Source: Skeletonema tropicum (lineage: Eukaryota; Bacillariophyta; Thalassiosirophyceae; Thalassiosirales; Thalassiosiraceae). From it: a stretch of 64,000 nt of DNA. Shown piece by piece: positions 62,910 through 64,000 of the stretch. How positions within the stretch are numbered: position 1 is the first letter of the stretch; each line of letters starts with the position of its first letter. Below the pieces are notes generated by a model. That model was not told where the DNA came from, did no database searches, and was given only the letters and a program-made list of their open reading frames with translations. The position numbers and the translations under genes are program-made. The DNA lies in the NCBI GenBank assembly GCA_037178625.1, contig CM074127.1, positions 2,790,001-2,854,000 on the forward strand, read 5' to 3'.

Positions 62910-64000
62910 ATGAAGACGAAAGCTCGGGAGTGTGGATGGTGTGGCGGCGAAGGAAATCTGCAAATCTGCACAAAGTGTAGGCTCGTTGATTACTGCGGCG
63001 TAGATTGCCAAACACAAGATTGGAAAGCAGGCCACAAGATTTTCTGTGCCAAACTTCCCAAGGCCGTAAAGAAGGCAAAAGAGAAAGTTGCTTCATTTAG
63101 AATCAGCGACTACACTACTCGTCATGCTGGAATGTTCATGACCACAGAAGCTGAGGCCGAAAGAGGTCAAATCTTGGAGGAAGGGGCGGCCCAAGAGTTG
63201 TGCTATGATGCGATGGAGATGACAAAGGGATCGGCAGAAAAGCTGATGAAAATTCTTAGTGCTCTTAATACGTTCCCTCTTTCAACAGAGGCATGGAATA
63301 TGCTTGGTCAATTTTACCAGTATGAAATTGATCCTGAAGGATTTCGTGAGAAGTTGTCCTGTGCCGAGGCCCTGAAAATGTATGACACAGCTATCCTCTG
63401 TGCAAGGAAACTCAACCCTACGTGGTCTGATGATCGCAGTGAAGAGCTGTCATGGGGAGAAATAGGAAATAGGCCATACATGAGATCTCTTCTCGGTCGA
63501 GCACTGTGTCTGAAAAACACTGGAAAGAGAGAGGAGGCAATCCGTCAAGCCAAAAAGCTCTTGAGACTGAATCCTGGTGACAACCAAGGTGTGCGAAAAA
63601 TGCTCTGCTCGTGGTTCCTTGAATCAAAAGATACCGAAGGATGCACGAATCTGCTGCGCAAATTTAACACAAAAGATGATGCTTCTTTGGCATACACTGA
63701 TGTGTTGCTGCAATATCAGCGGTGGAAGAAAGATGATGTAGTTGAAAATGACGTCAAGTTTGCACTCTACACGGCAATTGAGACTAATCCATACGTGCCA
63801 GATATTTTGGCAAGGCTACATGGGTTTGATGATGACGACGACGTGGATGAAGATGATGAGGACAGTGATAGCAATGATGGGTATTATTCTTTGGGAGGCA
63901 GTGACGAGGCCAAGATGTACGCGAAAGATTCAAGAAGACTATGGAAGAAATACCCGGATGCTCTTGACTGGATGATATCTTTGAAATTCAATCCTAAAAA
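62910..64000 (+). CDS. MYND zinc finger plus ST7-like TPR protein (partial, runs off the window)
   Basis: At least 363 codons, open to the window end. ATG 62910 in good context (accATGa). MYND finger at residues about 8-50: CGWCGGEGNLQICTKCRLVD, YCGVDCQTQDWKAGHKIFC. A helical TPR-like region follows: EEAIRQAKKLLRLNPGDNQG, KMLCSWFLESKDTEGCTNLL, TDVLLQYQRWKKDD, AIETNPYVPDILARLHG, an acidic run DDDDDVDEDDEDSDSND, GSDEAKMYAKD and YPDALDWMISLKF. That order matches the ST7/TPR-like family known from animals and bacteria. MYND fingers bind proline-rich partners. Role unknown. It starts about 95 bp from the E2 target duplication, so the transposon sits in its promoter. Confidence 0.8.
   Translation, partial: MKTKARECGWCGGEGNLQICTKCRLVDYCGVDCQTQDWKAGHKIFCAKLPKAVKKAKEKVASFRISDYTTRHAGMFMTTEAEAERGQILEEGAAQELCYDAMEMTKGSAEKLMKILSALNTFPLSTEAWNMLGQFYQYEIDPEGFREKLSCAEALKMYDTAILCARKLNPTWSDDRSEELSWGEIGNRPYMRSLLGRALCLKNTGKREEAIRQAKKLLRLNPGDNQGVRKMLCSWFLESKDTEGCTNLLRKFNTKDDASLAYTDVLLQYQRWKKDDVVENDVKFALYTAIETNPYVPDILARLHGFDDDDDVDEDDEDSDSNDGYYSLGGSDEAKMYAKDSRRLWKKYPDALDWMISLKFNPK

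Noticed and set aside
1..64000. tRNA or rRNA genes
   Set aside because: None was recognised by eye; a tRNAscan-SE/Infernal run would be needed to exclude them.

Overview
The window reads as nuclear DNA of a eukaryotic microalga, most likely a centric diatom. Genes lie 100-700 bp apart on both strands, many with one to five GT-AG introns of about 70-106 bp. Secreted Ser/Pro-Ser (SPS)-rich proteins of diatom type occur beside core eukaryotic genes. The diatom call is an inference from gene style; no marker gene in the window settles it.

Layout. 0.6-4.8 kb: an R3H/DEIH-box RNA helicase whose first two introns are almost the same sequence. 6.4-9.8 kb: a decayed DNA transposon (E1) with ~225-bp inverted ends. 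10-26 kb: housekeeping and surface genes: a cyclic-nucleotide-binding-like/D-lactate dehydrogenase fusion, an acidic membrane protein, arginyl-tRNA synthetase, transportin (with five apparent +1 frame breaks), an RGG protein, and a secreted protein with a DNRLRE domain and a carbonic-anhydrase-like domain that lacks its zinc ligands. 26.2-42.0 kb: a nested transposon block. It holds a tyrosine-recombinase element with split direct repeats (PAT/Ngaro-like geometry), then an old terminal-inverted-repeat element with a decayed transposase, into which a Mutator-like element (MULE) with a 9-bp target duplication has jumped. 42.1-58.5 kb: a phytol/polyprenol kinase-like gene starting 40 bp from the transposon edge, DNA polymerase alpha B subunit, methionine aminopeptidase 1, an SPS membrane protein, a recent tandem duplication of an unknown gene that dragged along the tail of a neighbouring lipase, and the lipase itself. 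58.7-62.8 kb: a well-preserved DNA transposon (E2) with inverted ends, a near-perfect 8-bp target duplication, a RING-finger protein of about 1,120 residues and a small second gene. 62.9 kb to the end: a MYND-finger/ST7-like TPR protein cut by the window edge.

Best candidates for something undescribed: (1) E1/E2, two diverged copies of one RING-protein transposon family with frame breaks at matching places; (2) the introner-like intron pair in the helicase gene; (3) the split-direct-repeat tyrosine recombinase element in which no reverse transcriptase can be seen.

Most host genes here work independently and are not an operon. The links visible are shared divergent promoters (ArgRS/transportin, RGG/CA-like, MetAP/SPS protein) and the tandem duplication.
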